Assembly (NCBI RefSeq): GCF_003253995.1
Contig: NZ_QKZL01000005.1
Coordinates: forward strand, 124,001 to 188,000
Reading direction: 5' to 3'
Length of the DNA: 64,000 bases
Source: Palleronia aestuarii
GTDB taxonomy: Bacteria; Pseudomonadota; Alphaproteobacteria; Rhodobacterales; Rhodobacteraceae
Numbering within the stretch: the stretch's first letter is position 1; every line of letters starts with the position of its first letter. Of the stretch, positions 8,621 through 17,508 are shown piece after piece. The position numbers and the translations under genes are program-made. A model generated the notes under the pieces. That model saw only the letters and a program-made list of their open reading frames with translations, searched no databases and had not been told where the DNA came from.

Positions 8621-9151
8621 ATGGCCACGGGGCGCCATCGGGCGATCGCCGTCATCCGCGCCTGTGTCACGATCTGGGCGCTTCTCGGGGGCGCGGTGCT
8701 CCTCGGCATCGTGGGCGTCAACGTGGCGAGCGTCGTGGGCGCGGCGTTTCTCGGCCGCCCACTGCCCGGTGTCTACGAGATCGTGCAGATGGGCGCGGCC
8801 ATCGCCATGTTCATGGCGCTGCCCTATTGCCAGATCACTGGCTCGAACGTGACGGCCGACATCTTCACCTCCCGCCTGCCGAGACGGGGCATCGTGACGC
8901 TCGCGGCGCTCGGCGCGGCCTTGGCGCTCGCCTTCGCGTCGTTCCTGCTCTGGCGGATGTGGTACGGGCTCGATGATGCCCGCGCCTACGGGGAGGTGAC
9001 GGCGATCTACCAGATCCCCGTCTGGTTCGCCTATGTCCCGATCCTCCTCTCGCTCGCCCTGATGGCGCTGGCCGCGCTTGCCAATCTCCTGCAGACGAGC
9101 GGCGGCATCCTTCCCGAAGAGGTCGATGCCTCGCGCGACCGGCATGTCTGA
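8621..9151 (+). CDS. dctQ: TRAP transporter small permease subunit (DctQ family)
   Basis: A 176-residue protein with four hydrophobic segments and the DctQ hallmark PLPGVYEIVQMGAAIAMFMALPYCQITGSNVTADIF in the middle. It begins 6 bases after the dctP stop. DctQ-type subunits form the small membrane partner of DctM in the sodium-driven TRAP system. Confidence 0.88.
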   Translation: MATGRHRAIAVIRACVTIWALLGGAVLLGIVGVNVASVVGAAFLGRPLPGVYEIVQMGAAIAMFMALPYCQITGSNVTADIFTSRLPRRGIVTLAALGAALALAFASFLLWRMWYGLDDARAYGEVTAIYQIPVWFAYVPILLSLALMALAALANLLQTSGGILPEEVDASRDRHV

Positions 9152-9169
9152 TCGAGGGTCTGCCCCTCG

Positions 9170-10492
9170 ATGAGCGATCCGTTCGTCCTGGGTGCGACGG
9201 GGCTCGCGGTCCTCGTCGGGTTGATCGCGCTGCGCATGCCCGTCGCCTATGCGATGGCCGCGGTCGGGCTCGGCGGGATCTGGGCGCTCTCCGGACCGCT
9301 GATCCTGATGTCGCAGATGAAGACGCTCGCCTACGGGGTGTTCTCGAACTACGACCTCTCCGTCGTGCCGCTTTTCCTGCTGATGGGGCATCTGGCGACG
9401 CGGGCGCGGCTGTCCCACGCGCTCTTCCGGGCGGCCAATGCCTGGCTCGGGCGGTTCCGGGGCGGCGTGGCGATGGCGGCGATCGCGGCCTGCGCGGGGT
9501 TCGGGGCGATCTGCGGCTCCTCTCTCGCGACCGCCTCGACCATGGGCCGCGTCGCCTTGCCGGAACTCAGGCGGTATCGCTATTCCCCCGCGCTGGCGAC
9601 CGGCACGCTCGCGGCGGGCGGCACGCTCGGCATCCTGATCCCCCCCTCGATCGTGCTCGTCGTCTACTCGGTGATCGTGGAGGCCAGCATCGTGCAGATG
9701 TTCTCCGCCGCGATGCTGCCCTCCGCGCTGGCCGTCCTGTTCTTTTTCGGTGCGATCCTCGTCTATACTTGGATCGTCCCCGAGGCCGGCCCGGCGGGTG
9801 GCAGGGTCGATCGGCGCGAGTTCCTCGAGGCGACGACGGGCGCGATCCCGGTCGTGCTGGTCTTCGGGATCGTTCTCGGGGGGATGTATGCGGGGCTCTA
9901 TACCGCGACTCCGGCGGCCTCGATCGGCGTGGCGCTCGTCTTGCTCTACGGCGTCCTGCGGCGGCGCCTGTCGATCCGGGATCTGGGCGACGCGCTTCTT
10001 GATACTGCGAAGAATGCCGGGATGATCTATCTGATCGTGCTGGGCGCGGAGCTTCTGAAGATCTTCATGTCGCGGGGCGGCGTGCCGCAGGCGGCGGCGG
10101 AAATGATGCTCGCGTCGGGCCTGCCGCCCTACCTGATGCTGGCCCTCGTCCTTCTCGCGCTCGTCGCGATGGGGATGTTCATGGATTCGCTCTCCATCAT
10201 CCTCCTGACGCTGCCCTTCTTCTGGCCGGTGATCGCCGCGCTGGATTTCGGGCTGGGCCCGAACGAGACGAAGCTCTGGTTCGGGATCCTCGCGCTCATC
10301 GTGGTCGAGCTCGGCCTCATCACGCCGCCCGTGGGCATGAACGTCTTCGTCATCAACGCCCTGGCCCGGAACGTCCCGATGATCGAGACGTTCCGGGGCG
10401 CGATGCCGTTCGTCCTCGTCGAACTCCTCCGCGTCGGAGTGCTGCTGGCCTTCCCGGGCATCGTGCTCGCCTTCCCGCTCTGGATCGGGTGA
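9170..10492 (+). CDS. dctM: TRAP transporter large permease subunit (DctM family)
   Basis: At 440 residues it has the usual DctM length and about 12 membrane segments. Hallmarks include PLFLLMGHLATRARLSHALFRAANAWLGRFRGG near residue 65, GTLAAGGTLGILIPPSIVLVVYSVI near 145, and a C-terminal ITPPVGMNVFVINALA. It is the sodium-coupled translocation channel. It follows dctQ by 18 bases and ends the rightward operon, 7 bases short of the convergent cytochrome c gene. Confidence 0.92.
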   Translation: MSDPFVLGATGLAVLVGLIALRMPVAYAMAAVGLGGIWALSGPLILMSQMKTLAYGVFSNYDLSVVPLFLLMGHLATRARLSHALFRAANAWLGRFRGGVAMAAIAACAGFGAICGSSLATASTMGRVALPELRRYRYSPALATGTLAAGGTLGILIPPSIVLVVYSVIVEASIVQMFSAAMLPSALAVLFFFGAILVYTWIVPEAGPAGGRVDRREFLEATTGAIPVVLVFGIVLGGMYAGLYTATPAASIGVALVLLYGVLRRRLSIRDLGDALLDTAKNAGMIYLIVLGAELLKIFMSRGGVPQAAAEMMLASGLPPYLMLALVLLALVAMGMFMDSLSIILLTLPFFWPVIAALDFGLGPNETKLWFGILALIVVELGLITPPVGMNVFVINALARNVPMIETFRGAMPFVLVELLRVGVLLAFPGIVLAFPLWIG

Positions 10493-10499
10493 GGTCCGC

Positions 10500-11126
10500 T
10501 CAGCCGGGCAGATGCGCGAAGTAGTAGGCCAGCGTCGCCATGTCGTCGTCCGAGAGCGGGGTGGCGATCTCCACCATCGCGGCGCGGGCGCCGATCCGGC
10601 GTTCCGCCTTGTAATCCTGCAGGGATTTCAGGATGTAATCCTCGTGCTGGTTGCGCAGGGGCGGCATCTGGCTGCCTCCGAGATACTCGGCGCCGTGGCA
10701 CGAGCCGCATCGGTTGGCATCGGCCAGCTTCGCGCCCGCCTCCATCCGCGCGGCGTCGGGCTCTTCCTCGGGCGGAGTGGGCCGGTCGAGCCCCGCGATC
10801 CAGTCCGAGGCGGCGCGCAGGTCGTCGTCGGACATGTCCGCGACCATGGAGTTCATGATCTCGTTCTCGCGGTCGCCCTCCCGGAAGGCCACGAGTTGCA
10901 GGAGCGCGTAATAGGCGTCGATCCCGCCCAAAGCCGGTGCGCCCTCGAGCGCCACCATGTCGCCGACCCCGTGACAGCCGGCGCATTGCTCCTTCGTCTC
11001 CTCGAAGAGATCCTGCGCCGCGATGGGGCCCGCCGCGAGGGCGAGGCCCACCATCGCCGCCAGCCCGAACGGGTGCGGCCCGGAACGTGTCCCGGGCCGC
11101 GAAGGACGGTCAGTTCCCGCCATCAT
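10500..11126 (-). CDS. Secreted dihaem cytochrome c
   Basis: The 208-residue protein has an N-terminal signal region (FGLAAMVGLALAAGPIAAQ) and two haem c sites, CAGCH at residues 48-52 and CGSCH at 140-144. The methionines in NSMVADMSDDD and SQMPPL are likely axial ligands. The layout resembles cytochrome c4-like proteins, joined by an acidic proline-rich linker (RPTPPEEEPDAARME). Its start overlaps the end of the PQQ-dehydrogenase gene by 17 bases, so it is most likely the electron acceptor of that enzyme in the periplasm. The initiation site within the first 25 residues is uncertain. Confidence 0.85.
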   Translation of the reverse strand: MMAGTDRPSRPGTRSGPHPFGLAAMVGLALAAGPIAAQDLFEETKEQCAGCHGVGDMVALEGAPALGGIDAYYALLQLVAFREGDRENEIMNSMVADMSDDDLRAASDWIAGLDRPTPPEEEPDAARMEAGAKLADANRCGSCHGAEYLGGSQMPPLRNQHEDYILKSLQDYKAERRIGARAAMVEIATPLSDDDMATLAYYFAHLPG

Positions 11127-12312
11127 AGCTCACGCGGTAGATCGCCCCGTTCCAGTCGTCGGAGACGAGCATGGAGCCGTCGGGCATCACCGCGACGTCG
11201 ACCGGGCGTCCGACATACTGATTGTCCTGGATGAAGCCCGTGAGGAACGGCTCCGTCCGCTCGATCCCCGTCTCCCCGTCGAGATAGGCGATCGCGACCT
11301 CCGCGCCTTCCTTCTCGGTGCGGTTCCAGGGGCCGTGCTTGGCGATGAAGATCTGGCCCTGGTACTCTTCGGGGAACATGTCGCCCTGGTAGAAGCGCAT
11401 GCCCAAGGGCGCGGTATGCGGCCCGAGAAGCGCGACCGGGTCGGTGAACTCGCTGCACTCGTGGCCCCAGCCGAATTCGGGGTCGGTGAAGAGCCCGTTG
11501 TGGCAATAGGGGAAGCCGAAATCCTGGCCCTCCTCGGTCAGGACGTTCAGCTCGTCCTCCGGGATGTCCTCCGACAGCCAGTCGCGCTGGTTGTCAGTGA
11601 ACCAGAGGTTGCCGGTTTCGGGGTGGAAGTCGAAGCCCACCGTGTTGCGCATTCCCGTCAGGATCGGTTCCGCGCCAGACCCGTCGAGGCCCATGCGCCG
11701 GATCTCCCCGAACCCCTCCTCGCGCGCGCAGATGTTGCAGGGCGAGGAATTGGAGACATAGAGCATGTCGTCGGGACCGATATCGACGAACCGCCAGCCA
11801 TGCGGGCGCGGCTCGCCCAGCTCGGAATAGATCTCCTTCAGCTCCGGCGGGTTGTCGAGATTCTCCATGATGTTCTCGGCCACGGAGATCTTCGTGTGCT
11901 CGGCGATGTAGAGATCGCCGTCGTGCAGCACGATGCCGTTCGGCCAGTCGAGATCCTCGTAGATCGTCCGGGGCTCCCCGCCTTCCTCGATCACGTAGAC
12001 GTCGTTGCCTTCCCAGTTGCCCACGAAGACCGTGCCGTCATCGGCCACCCGCAGCGTCCGGGCATTGTTCACGCCGGCCGCGAAGACCTCGACGGAAAAG
12101 CCCTCCGGCGCCTCGAGCATGTCGATGGGCAGCTGGTCTTCCGGCGTCGGCAGCGGCGGCGGCGTCTGGGGCGCCAGTTGCTGGGCCGCTTCCGTCTCGG
12201 GCCGACCTTCGAGCGGTCCGCCCGGTTCGTCGTCCTGCGCCCAACCGGCCTGACCGGCCATCGCGACGGGCGCGGCAAGCGCCAGGATCAGCGCGCCTCT
12301 GAAATCTCTCAT
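11110..12312 (-). CDS. PQQ-dependent sugar dehydrogenase family protein (sorbosone/glucose dehydrogenase-like)
   Basis: The 400-residue secreted protein has a signal peptide ending near AGWAQ, then an acidic, proline-rich stretch (residues 27-60). The following beta-propeller domain matches PQQ-dependent soluble sugar dehydrogenases: PEGFSVEVFAAGVNNARTLRVADDGTVFVGNW, PNGIVLHDGDLYIAEHTKI, PHGWRFVDIGPDDMLYVSNSSPCNIC, and a C-terminal MPDGSMLVSDDWNGAIYRVSY. Conserved histidines in LGEPRPHGWRF and AKHGPWNR fit cofactor or base roles in the family. It would oxidise a sugar or polyol in the periplasm and pass electrons to the cytochrome c encoded directly downstream. No PQQ biosynthesis genes are in the window. 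Confidence 0.82.
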   Translation of the reverse strand: MRDFRGALILALAAPVAMAGQAGWAQDDEPGGPLEGRPETEAAQQLAPQTPPPLPTPEDQLPIDMLEAPEGFSVEVFAAGVNNARTLRVADDGTVFVGNWEGNDVYVIEEGGEPRTIYEDLDWPNGIVLHDGDLYIAEHTKISVAENIMENLDNPPELKEIYSELGEPRPHGWRFVDIGPDDMLYVSNSSPCNICAREEGFGEIRRMGLDGSGAEPILTGMRNTVGFDFHPETGNLWFTDNQRDWLSEDIPEDELNVLTEEGQDFGFPYCHNGLFTDPEFGWGHECSEFTDPVALLGPHTAPLGMRFYQGDMFPEEYQGQIFIAKHGPWNRTEKEGAEVAIAYLDGETGIERTEPFLTGFIQDNQYVGRPVDVAVMPDGSMLVSDDWNGAIYRVSYDGGN

Positions 12313-12384
12313 GATGTCTACCTCCCAGGAATCGATCCGCCTTGGGCGTTCGATACGTCACTCTCGCGCCCTGCGGGACACAAC

Positions 12385-12424
12385 ACAACCACGATGCGGC
12401 AGGAACAACCATGATGCGGCAAGA
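12385..12424 (+). repeat. Two head-to-tail 20-base repeats in a divergent promoter region
   Basis: Bases 12385-12404 and 12405-12424 are direct repeats identical at 18 of 20 positions, each carrying a GATGCGGCA core. They lie in the 245-base gap between the leftward PQQ-dehydrogenase gene and the rightward DUF4212/symporter pair. A period of about two helical turns would place two protein monomers on the same DNA face, as with tandem sites of response regulators. No regulator gene is adjacent. The rest of the gap holds no convincing gene. Confidence 0.55.
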
Positions 12425-12557
12425 GAGCGCCATTTGGTTCACGGATGACCGTATCGCTTATCCCGGGCTGGATTTCCGCGCCGTCTTGGGGCGTGATACC
12501 GGCGAGCCTCTGCCGCGAAGGACGGGCGGCGGAGGTCGGAATGCCTGGGAGGAACCA

Positions 12558-12845
12558 ATGGCGCAAAGACCAACTACCGGCCGAACCCGTGCCACGCGCG
12601 ACAGCGCGGGCTACTGGAAGGCCAATATCAGGACAATCATCGGATGCCTCGTCGTATGGGCGATCGTGAGCTTCGGCTTCGGCATCCTTCTGCGACCGAT
12701 CCTGTCGGGGATCGGCGTGGGCGGCACCGATCTCGGATTCTGGTTCGCCCAGCAGGGATCGATCCTGGTCTTCCTGATCCTCATCTTCTTCTACGCCTGG
12801 CGGATGAACCGCCTCGACCGGCAGTACGGCGTCGAGGAGGATTGA
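12558..12845 (+). CDS. DUF4212 small subunit of sodium:solute symporter
   Basis: The 95-residue protein has two membrane helices, IIGCLVVWAIVSFGFGILL and FWFAQQGSILVFLILIFFYAWRMNRLDRQYGV, matching DUF4212. This small family is encoded directly before VC_2705-type sodium:solute symporters. A GGGAGG motif lies about 7 bases before the ATG at 12558. The upstream extension of the frame lacks coding character. It probably forms a complex with the symporter that begins 4 bases after its stop. Confidence 0.88.
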   Translation: MAQRPTTGRTRATRDSAGYWKANIRTIIGCLVVWAIVSFGFGILLRPILSGIGVGGTDLGFWFAQQGSILVFLILIFFYAWRMNRLDRQYGVEED

Positions 12846-12849
12846 GCCG

Positions 12850-14631
12850 ATGGATCAGTATTACCTCAATCTGCTCGTCATCGGGGGATCCTTCGTCCTC
12901 TACATCGCCATCGCGCTCTGGGCGCGGGCGGGATCGACCTCCGAGTTCTACACCGCCGGTCGCGGCGTCCATCCGGTGATGAACGGCATGGCGACGGCCG
13001 CCGACTGGATGTCGGCCGCGTCCTTCATCTCTATGGCGGGCATCATCGCCTTCTCTGGCTATACCGCCTCGGCCTATCTCATGGGCTGGACCGGCGGCTA
13101 TGTGCTCCTCGCGCTCTGCCTCGCGCCCTACCTGCGCAAGTTCGGCAGCTTCACGGTGCCCGAATTCATCGGCGACAGGTATTACAGCCGGTCCGCGCGA
13201 CTCGTCGCGGTGCTCTGCCTCATCATCGCCTCGATCACCTACGTCATCGGGCAGATGACGGGCGTGGGCGTCGCCTTCTCCCGCTTCCTGCAGGTCTCGA
13301 ACTCCACCGGCCTCTTCATCGGGGCGGCGGTCGTGTTCTTCTACGCTGTTCTGGGCGGCATGAAGGGGATCACCTACACGCAGGTGGCGCAGTACATCGT
13401 GCTGGTCTTCGCCTACACGGTGCCCGCGATCTTCATCTCGTTGCAGCTCACCGGCAATCCGATCCCGGGCCTCGGCCTCTTCTCGACCTACGAGGGATCG
13501 GGTGAGCCGCTTCTTGCCACGCTGAACCAGGTGCTCGCCGATCTGGGCTTTGCCTCCTACACGGACCAGAACACCGATCCGTCGGCGATCATCAACATGA
13601 CGCTTTTCACGCTGACGCTGATGATCGGCACGGCGGGCCTGCCGCACGTGATCATCCGCTTCTTCACCGTGCCCAAGGTGTCGGACGCGCGGCTCTCGGC
13701 GGGATGGGCGCTCGTGTTCATCGCCATCGTCTATCTGACCGCCCCCGCGGTGGGCGCGATGGCGCGGCTCAACATCATGGACACGATCTGGCCCGGCGGC
13801 ACCCAGAACGCGGAGGCCATCGAGATCGACGAACTGCCCGTCTGGTTCGACAATTGGGAGACCACGGGACTTCTCGGGATCGAGGACAAGAACGGCGACG
13901 GACGGCTGCAATACTACAACGACGCGGGCGAGCCACCCGCGGGCCTCGGTGTCTCGCCGCTCGAGGGCAACGAGCTCGTGCTCTTCGATCGCGACATCCT
14001 CGTCCTCGCCAATCCCGAGATCGCGCAGCTTCCGGGCTGGGTCATCGCGCTCGTGGCCGCGGGCGGCATGGCCGCGGCGCTCTCGACCGCGGCGGGCCTC
14101 CTGCTCGCGATCTCGTCCGCGGTGAGCCACGACCTCGTGAAGCGCTCGATCAACCCGAACATCTCGGAGAAGGCTGAGCTCTGGTGGGCGCGCGGCGCGA
14201 TGGCCGCGGCGATCGCTGTGGCGACGTGGCTCGGCCTCAACCCGCCGGGCTTCGCGGCGCAGACCGTGGCGCTTGCCTTCGGGATCGCGGCGGCGACGAT
14301 CTTCCCCGCGCTGATGATGGGAATCTTCTCCCGCAGCATCAACAACGTGGGCGCCGTCTCGGGGATGCTGGTCGGCCTGATCTTCACCGTCGTCTACATC
14401 TTCCTGCACAAGGGGTGGTTCTTCATCCCCGGCACGGAGAGCTTCCCCGACACGATCCAGGGCTCCCTCTTCGGTATCGAATCGACGGCCATCGGCTGCA
14501 TCGGCGCGGCGCTGAACTTCGCGGTGGCCTTCCTCGTCTCGGGCGCGACCGCCGATACGCCCGACGAGGTGAAGGCGATGGTCGAACGGGTGCGCGTGCC
14601 GCATGACGGCGTCGGTACGCCCGCCGAATGA
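12850..14631 (+). CDS. Sodium:solute symporter, VC_2705/ActP-like
   Basis: At 593 residues with about 13 membrane helices, this matches the SSS-family acetate/solute symporters that pair with DUF4212. Landmarks are DWMSAASFISMAGIIAFSG near residue 55, GGMKGITYTQVAQYIVLVFAYTVP near 170, and GLPHVIIRFFTVPKVSDARLSAGWA near 260. A large extramembrane insert (residues about 315-385) carries DKNGDGRLQYYND at 346-358, an EF-hand-like loop. It probably imports acetate or another short carboxylate with Na+; the substrate is not certain. The hairpin terminator follows immediately. Confidence 0.9.
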   Translation: MDQYYLNLLVIGGSFVLYIAIALWARAGSTSEFYTAGRGVHPVMNGMATAADWMSAASFISMAGIIAFSGYTASAYLMGWTGGYVLLALCLAPYLRKFGSFTVPEFIGDRYYSRSARLVAVLCLIIASITYVIGQMTGVGVAFSRFLQVSNSTGLFIGAAVVFFYAVLGGMKGITYTQVAQYIVLVFAYTVPAIFISLQLTGNPIPGLGLFSTYEGSGEPLLATLNQVLADLGFASYTDQNTDPSAIINMTLFTLTLMIGTAGLPHVIIRFFTVPKVSDARLSAGWALVFIAIVYLTAPAVGAMARLNIMDTIWPGGTQNAEAIEIDELPVWFDNWETTGLLGIEDKNGDGRLQYYNDAGEPPAGLGVSPLEGNELVLFDRDILVLANPEIAQLPGWVIALVAAGGMAAALSTAAGLLLAISSAVSHDLVKRSINPNISEKAELWWARGAMAAAIAVATWLGLNPPGFAAQTVALAFGIAAATIFPALMMGIFSRSINNVGAVSGMLVGLIFTVVYIFLHKGWFFIPGTESFPDTIQGSLFGIESTAIGCIGAALNFAVAFLVSGATADTPDEVKAMVERVRVPHDGVGTPAE

Positions 14632-14636
14632 CGCAG

Positions 14637-14663
14637 GGCCCGCCCCTAAGGGGGCGGGCCTTT
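14637..14663 (+). terminator. Rho-independent-type terminator after the symporter
   Basis: A perfect 10-pair GC stem (GGCCCGCCCC / GGGGCGGGCC) closes a TAAG loop and is followed by TTT. It starts 6 bases after the symporter stop. It also lies 19 bases past the end of the convergent MFS gene, so it may serve both directions. Confidence 0.85.
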
Positions 14664-14681
14664 CGCGGCCCCGGCCGCGCC

Positions 14682-16109
14682 TCAGCTCTCGTCGGCCAGC
14701 CGCATCGGGGTGAAGAACGGCGCGAGGATCAGGATCGCGGAGACGAGCCCCGCGTAGCCGATCGCGCCCAGCATCGCGAGACGGTAGGCCTCCCGGTCGC
14801 CGGTCTCCGCACCGCCGAGCAGGCCGAAGAATATCCCGCCCATGATCGCCACGCCGAAGGCGATGCCGACCTGCCGGATCGCCTGCACCGCGCCCGAGGC
14901 GGAGCCGGTGTCGTTGTCGTCCGCCGCCGAGAGCGCGACCTGGTAGAGCGGCGAAACGGTATTGCCGAGCCCGATGCCGCCCAGCAGGAACCACGGCGCC
15001 ATGCGCAGCCAGACGATCTCCCCGTCCATCCCGGCGATGGCCCAGGCCTGGCCCGCGAAACCCAATCCCAGGAGCAGCGCGCCACCGACCACCCGCCGCG
15101 CGATCCAGCGCGAGCCGAACCAGCCCGTCATCGCGGAGGCGATGAGCACGCCGATCGGAAAGGGGGTCGTCGCAAGGCCCGACTGAAGCGCCGTGAGCCC
15201 GTAGCCCGATTGCAGGTAGAGCGCGATCGTGAGGAAATAGCTCGGCACCGCGGAGAAGAGCACCGCGTTGAGAAGCCCGCCGGTGAGGAACCCGCCCGAC
15301 CGGGCGAGCCGGAGCGGCAGGAGCTCCGGCGCCCCGCGCGCGGCTTGCCGCCGCTGCCAGGCAACGAAGCTCCAAGCAAGCGGTCCCGCGGCGAGAACGA
15401 GCGGCCACATCCAGGTTCGCCAGCCGATCGAGGGCGCCTCGACGAGCGGAACCAGCACCGCGAGCATCGCGAGCGCCGCGAGGATCATGCCTACCACGTC
15501 GATCCCGAGGGCCCGGTCGCCATCGGCCCGCGGCACGAGAAAGCAGGCGGCGACGAAGGCCCCGACGCCCACGGGAATGTTGACGAGGAAGATCGGCCGC
15601 CAGGTCAGGCCGTAGATGTCCGCGCCGATGAGCAGACCGCCCAGGATCGGCCCGGTGACGGAGGCGAGCCCGGCGGTCAGCGCGAAGAGACCGAAGGCCG
15701 CACCGCGCTGCTCGCGCGGAAAGAGCGTGGGGACGAGCGCGAGGGTCTGCGGCGTCATGATGGCCGCGCCTACGCCCTGCGCCACCCGCGCCGCGACGAG
15801 CGTGTCGATCCCCGGCGCGAGGCCACAGGCGAGCGAGGCCAGGGTGAAGATCGCGATGCCGGTGAGGAACATCCTTCGCCGCCCGAAGAGGTCGCCCATC
15901 CGTCCCGCGGGCAGCAGAAGGAGCGCGAAGGAGAACGTGTAGCCCGCGACGATCCACTCGACGAGGTTCGGGGCCGCGTCGAGTTCGGACTGGAGAGAGG
16001 GCATCGCGACGTTGACGATCGTGATGTCGATGAGATTCATGAAATTGGCCAGCAACAACACGGCCACGGCCGCCCACTTGTTCACTGGCGCGGACGGGTC
16101 TTCTGACAT
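14682..16109 (-). CDS. MFS transporter, DHA2 (EmrB/QacA-like) family
   Basis: From the ATG at 16109 the protein is 475 residues, with about 14 hydrophobic segments. It shows the DHA2 motifs NLIDITIVNVAMPSLQ in helix 1 and PAGRMGDLFGRRRMFLTG (motif A) after helix 2. A longer upstream frame (to 16259) is proline/arginine-rich and unlikely to be coding. Such proteins export drugs or amphipathic compounds by proton exchange. It lies 79 bases downstream of hpnE on the same strand. It could be read with the hpnCDE operon, but a small hairpin (16143-16157) lies between them. Substrate unknown. Confidence 0.85.
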   Translation of the reverse strand: MSEDPSAPVNKWAAVAVLLLANFMNLIDITIVNVAMPSLQSELDAAPNLVEWIVAGYTFSFALLLLPAGRMGDLFGRRRMFLTGIAIFTLASLACGLAPGIDTLVAARVAQGVGAAIMTPQTLALVPTLFPREQRGAAFGLFALTAGLASVTGPILGGLLIGADIYGLTWRPIFLVNIPVGVGAFVAACFLVPRADGDRALGIDVVGMILAALAMLAVLVPLVEAPSIGWRTWMWPLVLAAGPLAWSFVAWQRRQAARGAPELLPLRLARSGGFLTGGLLNAVLFSAVPSYFLTIALYLQSGYGLTALQSGLATTPFPIGVLIASAMTGWFGSRWIARRVVGGALLLGLGFAGQAWAIAGMDGEIVWLRMAPWFLLGGIGLGNTVSPLYQVALSAADDNDTGSASGAVQAIRQVGIAFGVAIMGGIFFGLLGGAETGDREAYRLAMLGAIGYAGLVSAILILAPFFTPMRLADES

Positions 16110-16188
16110 GACGGGCTCCGGCTGCTCGTGCCGGACGTAGAGGGCACCGGCGGTGCCGTCCAGTCTCGCCCGCGCCTTTCCGCCCCCC

Positions 16189-17508
16189 TCAGTGCAAGGC
16201 GGGCCGGGCGCGGCCGGACCGTGCGCCCGACCGCTCGGCCCTTGACGCAAATGATCCACCGGGCTGCAGGACCTCGCGCGCCGCCGTGTCCCCCGACCGG
16301 ATCGCGGCCTCGATGGAGGAGGGCAGGGGGCCTGCCACGTGGTCCCCGGCGAGAACGAGGTTCGCGATCCCCGTTCGCATGGAGGGACGCGCCGCGACCC
16401 CTGCGGGGGACTGATCCCAAGTCGCCGCGGGCGCGCGGACGAGGCGGCGCGCGTGGCAGGCGATCCGGCCGCCGCCGGCGCTCAGCTCGACATCTTCGAA
16501 GAGGCGGTCGAGCGCCGCGTCCCGCGACAGGGCCGAAAGGCCCACCGCCTCCGCGGCGGACACAGTGACGGAAAGCACGTCGCCGCGCCGGAAGATCCAG
16601 TGCGCGGCACCCGAGACGAGGCCCAGGAGTGGCGGGAATCGCTCGGCCTCGGCTTCCCCGACGCGGAAATGTGCGTTGAGAATGGTCTGTCCCGGCGCGG
16701 GCGGCGTGCTGCCGGTTGCCCGGGCGCCGGCGCTCGCACCGGCCGCGACGACGACATCGCCCTGGCCGAGGACCGCCGTCTCCCCGTTCGAGAAGCGCAG
16801 CCTGCGGAGGACGTCGCGGTCACGCTTCACCCCCTCAAGCGCCGCGCGCCAGACGATCCGCACGCCACGCGCCTTCAGTGCGGCGACCGCCGGATCCACG
16901 AGCGCCGGGCCGAGGCCGCCTTGTGCGAGGACTGGGCGGCTCGCCTTGGCGCCGCGCATCACCGTCCGCCGGATCACCGCGGCGAGGAGGCGTGCGGACC
17001 CCCGCTCCGCCGGCTCGTTCAGGACGGCGAGGCACATCGGCTCCCAGAAGCCATGCCAGAGCGTCCCGCGCCCGCCGATCGCCTCGGCGACCGTGGCACC
17101 GGGCCCCGCGCGCAGCAATCGGGAGAGATCGCGGGAGAGCGTCACGAGGGAGCCCGGGAGCCCGACCCGGCCCCGCAGCACGTCGCCGAGCCCGCCCGGG
17201 ACGCGCACCGTCCAGTCGGCACCGGTGGCGAGATCGACGAAGGGCAGCGCTGCGTCCTCGATGCGCAGGTGGTGCTCCGATCCGATCCTGCGGACGTAGT
17301 CGAGCACGGCGTGGTTGCCCGAGAGCATGAGGTGATTACCGTTGTCGATCACCCGGTCGAGCGTGCGGTCGTGAAAGCTCCAGCACCGCCCCCCCGCGCG
17401 GCCCGTCGCCTCCCAAAGGGTGATCGCCAGCCCCGGTTCAGCGCTCAGACGAAGCGCGGCGGCGAGCCCGGCGAGCCCGGCGCCCACGACATGGACGTGC
17501 CGCGTCAT
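16189..17508 (-). CDS. hpnE: Hydroxysqualene dehydroxylase (FAD-dependent)
   Basis: The 439-residue protein begins with an FAD-binding motif (VHVVGAGLAGLAAALRLS) and continues ITLWEATGRAGGRCWSF and DNGNHLMLSGNHAVLDYV, typical of HpnE. HpnE reduces hydroxysqualene to squalene using FADH2, the last step of the HpnC/HpnD/HpnE route. The ATG at 17508 overlaps the hpnD stop by ATGA, so the enzymes are translationally coupled. The region C-terminal to residue 430 is arginine-rich. No squalene-hopene cyclase gene is in the window, and the divergent operon encodes squalene-type carotenoid enzymes, so squalene probably feeds C30 pigment here. Confidence 0.88.
   Translation of the reverse strand: MTRHVHVVGAGLAGLAAALRLSAEPGLAITLWEATGRAGGRCWSFHDRTLDRVIDNGNHLMLSGNHAVLDYVRRIGSEHHLRIEDAALPFVDLATGADWTVRVPGGLGDVLRGRVGLPGSLVTLSRDLSRLLRAGPGATVAEAIGGRGTLWHGFWEPMCLAVLNEPAERGSARLLAAVIRRTVMRGAKASRPVLAQGGLGPALVDPAVAALKARGVRIVWRAALEGVKRDRDVLRRLRFSNGETAVLGQGDVVVAAGASAGARATGSTPPAPGQTILNAHFRVGEAEAERFPPLLGLVSGAAHWIFRRGDVLSVTVSAAEAVGLSALSRDAALDRLFEDVELSAGGGRIACHARRLVRAPAATWDQSPAGVAARPSMRTGIANLVLAGDHVAGPLPSSIEAAIRSGDTAAREVLQPGGSFASRAERSGARSGRARPALH

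Noticed and set aside
12781-16077. Leftward open frame of 1098 codons spanning the symporter and MFS gene
   Set aside because: It is antisense to the symporter and out of frame with the MFS gene. Its composition is arginine/glycine/aspartate-rich with no domain, as expected from very high GC content.
16143-16157. GGCACC-GGC-GGTGCC hairpin between hpnE and the MFS gene
   Set aside because: Six pairs with a 3-base loop and no T-run is too weak to call a terminator, so separate transcription of the MFS gene cannot be claimed.
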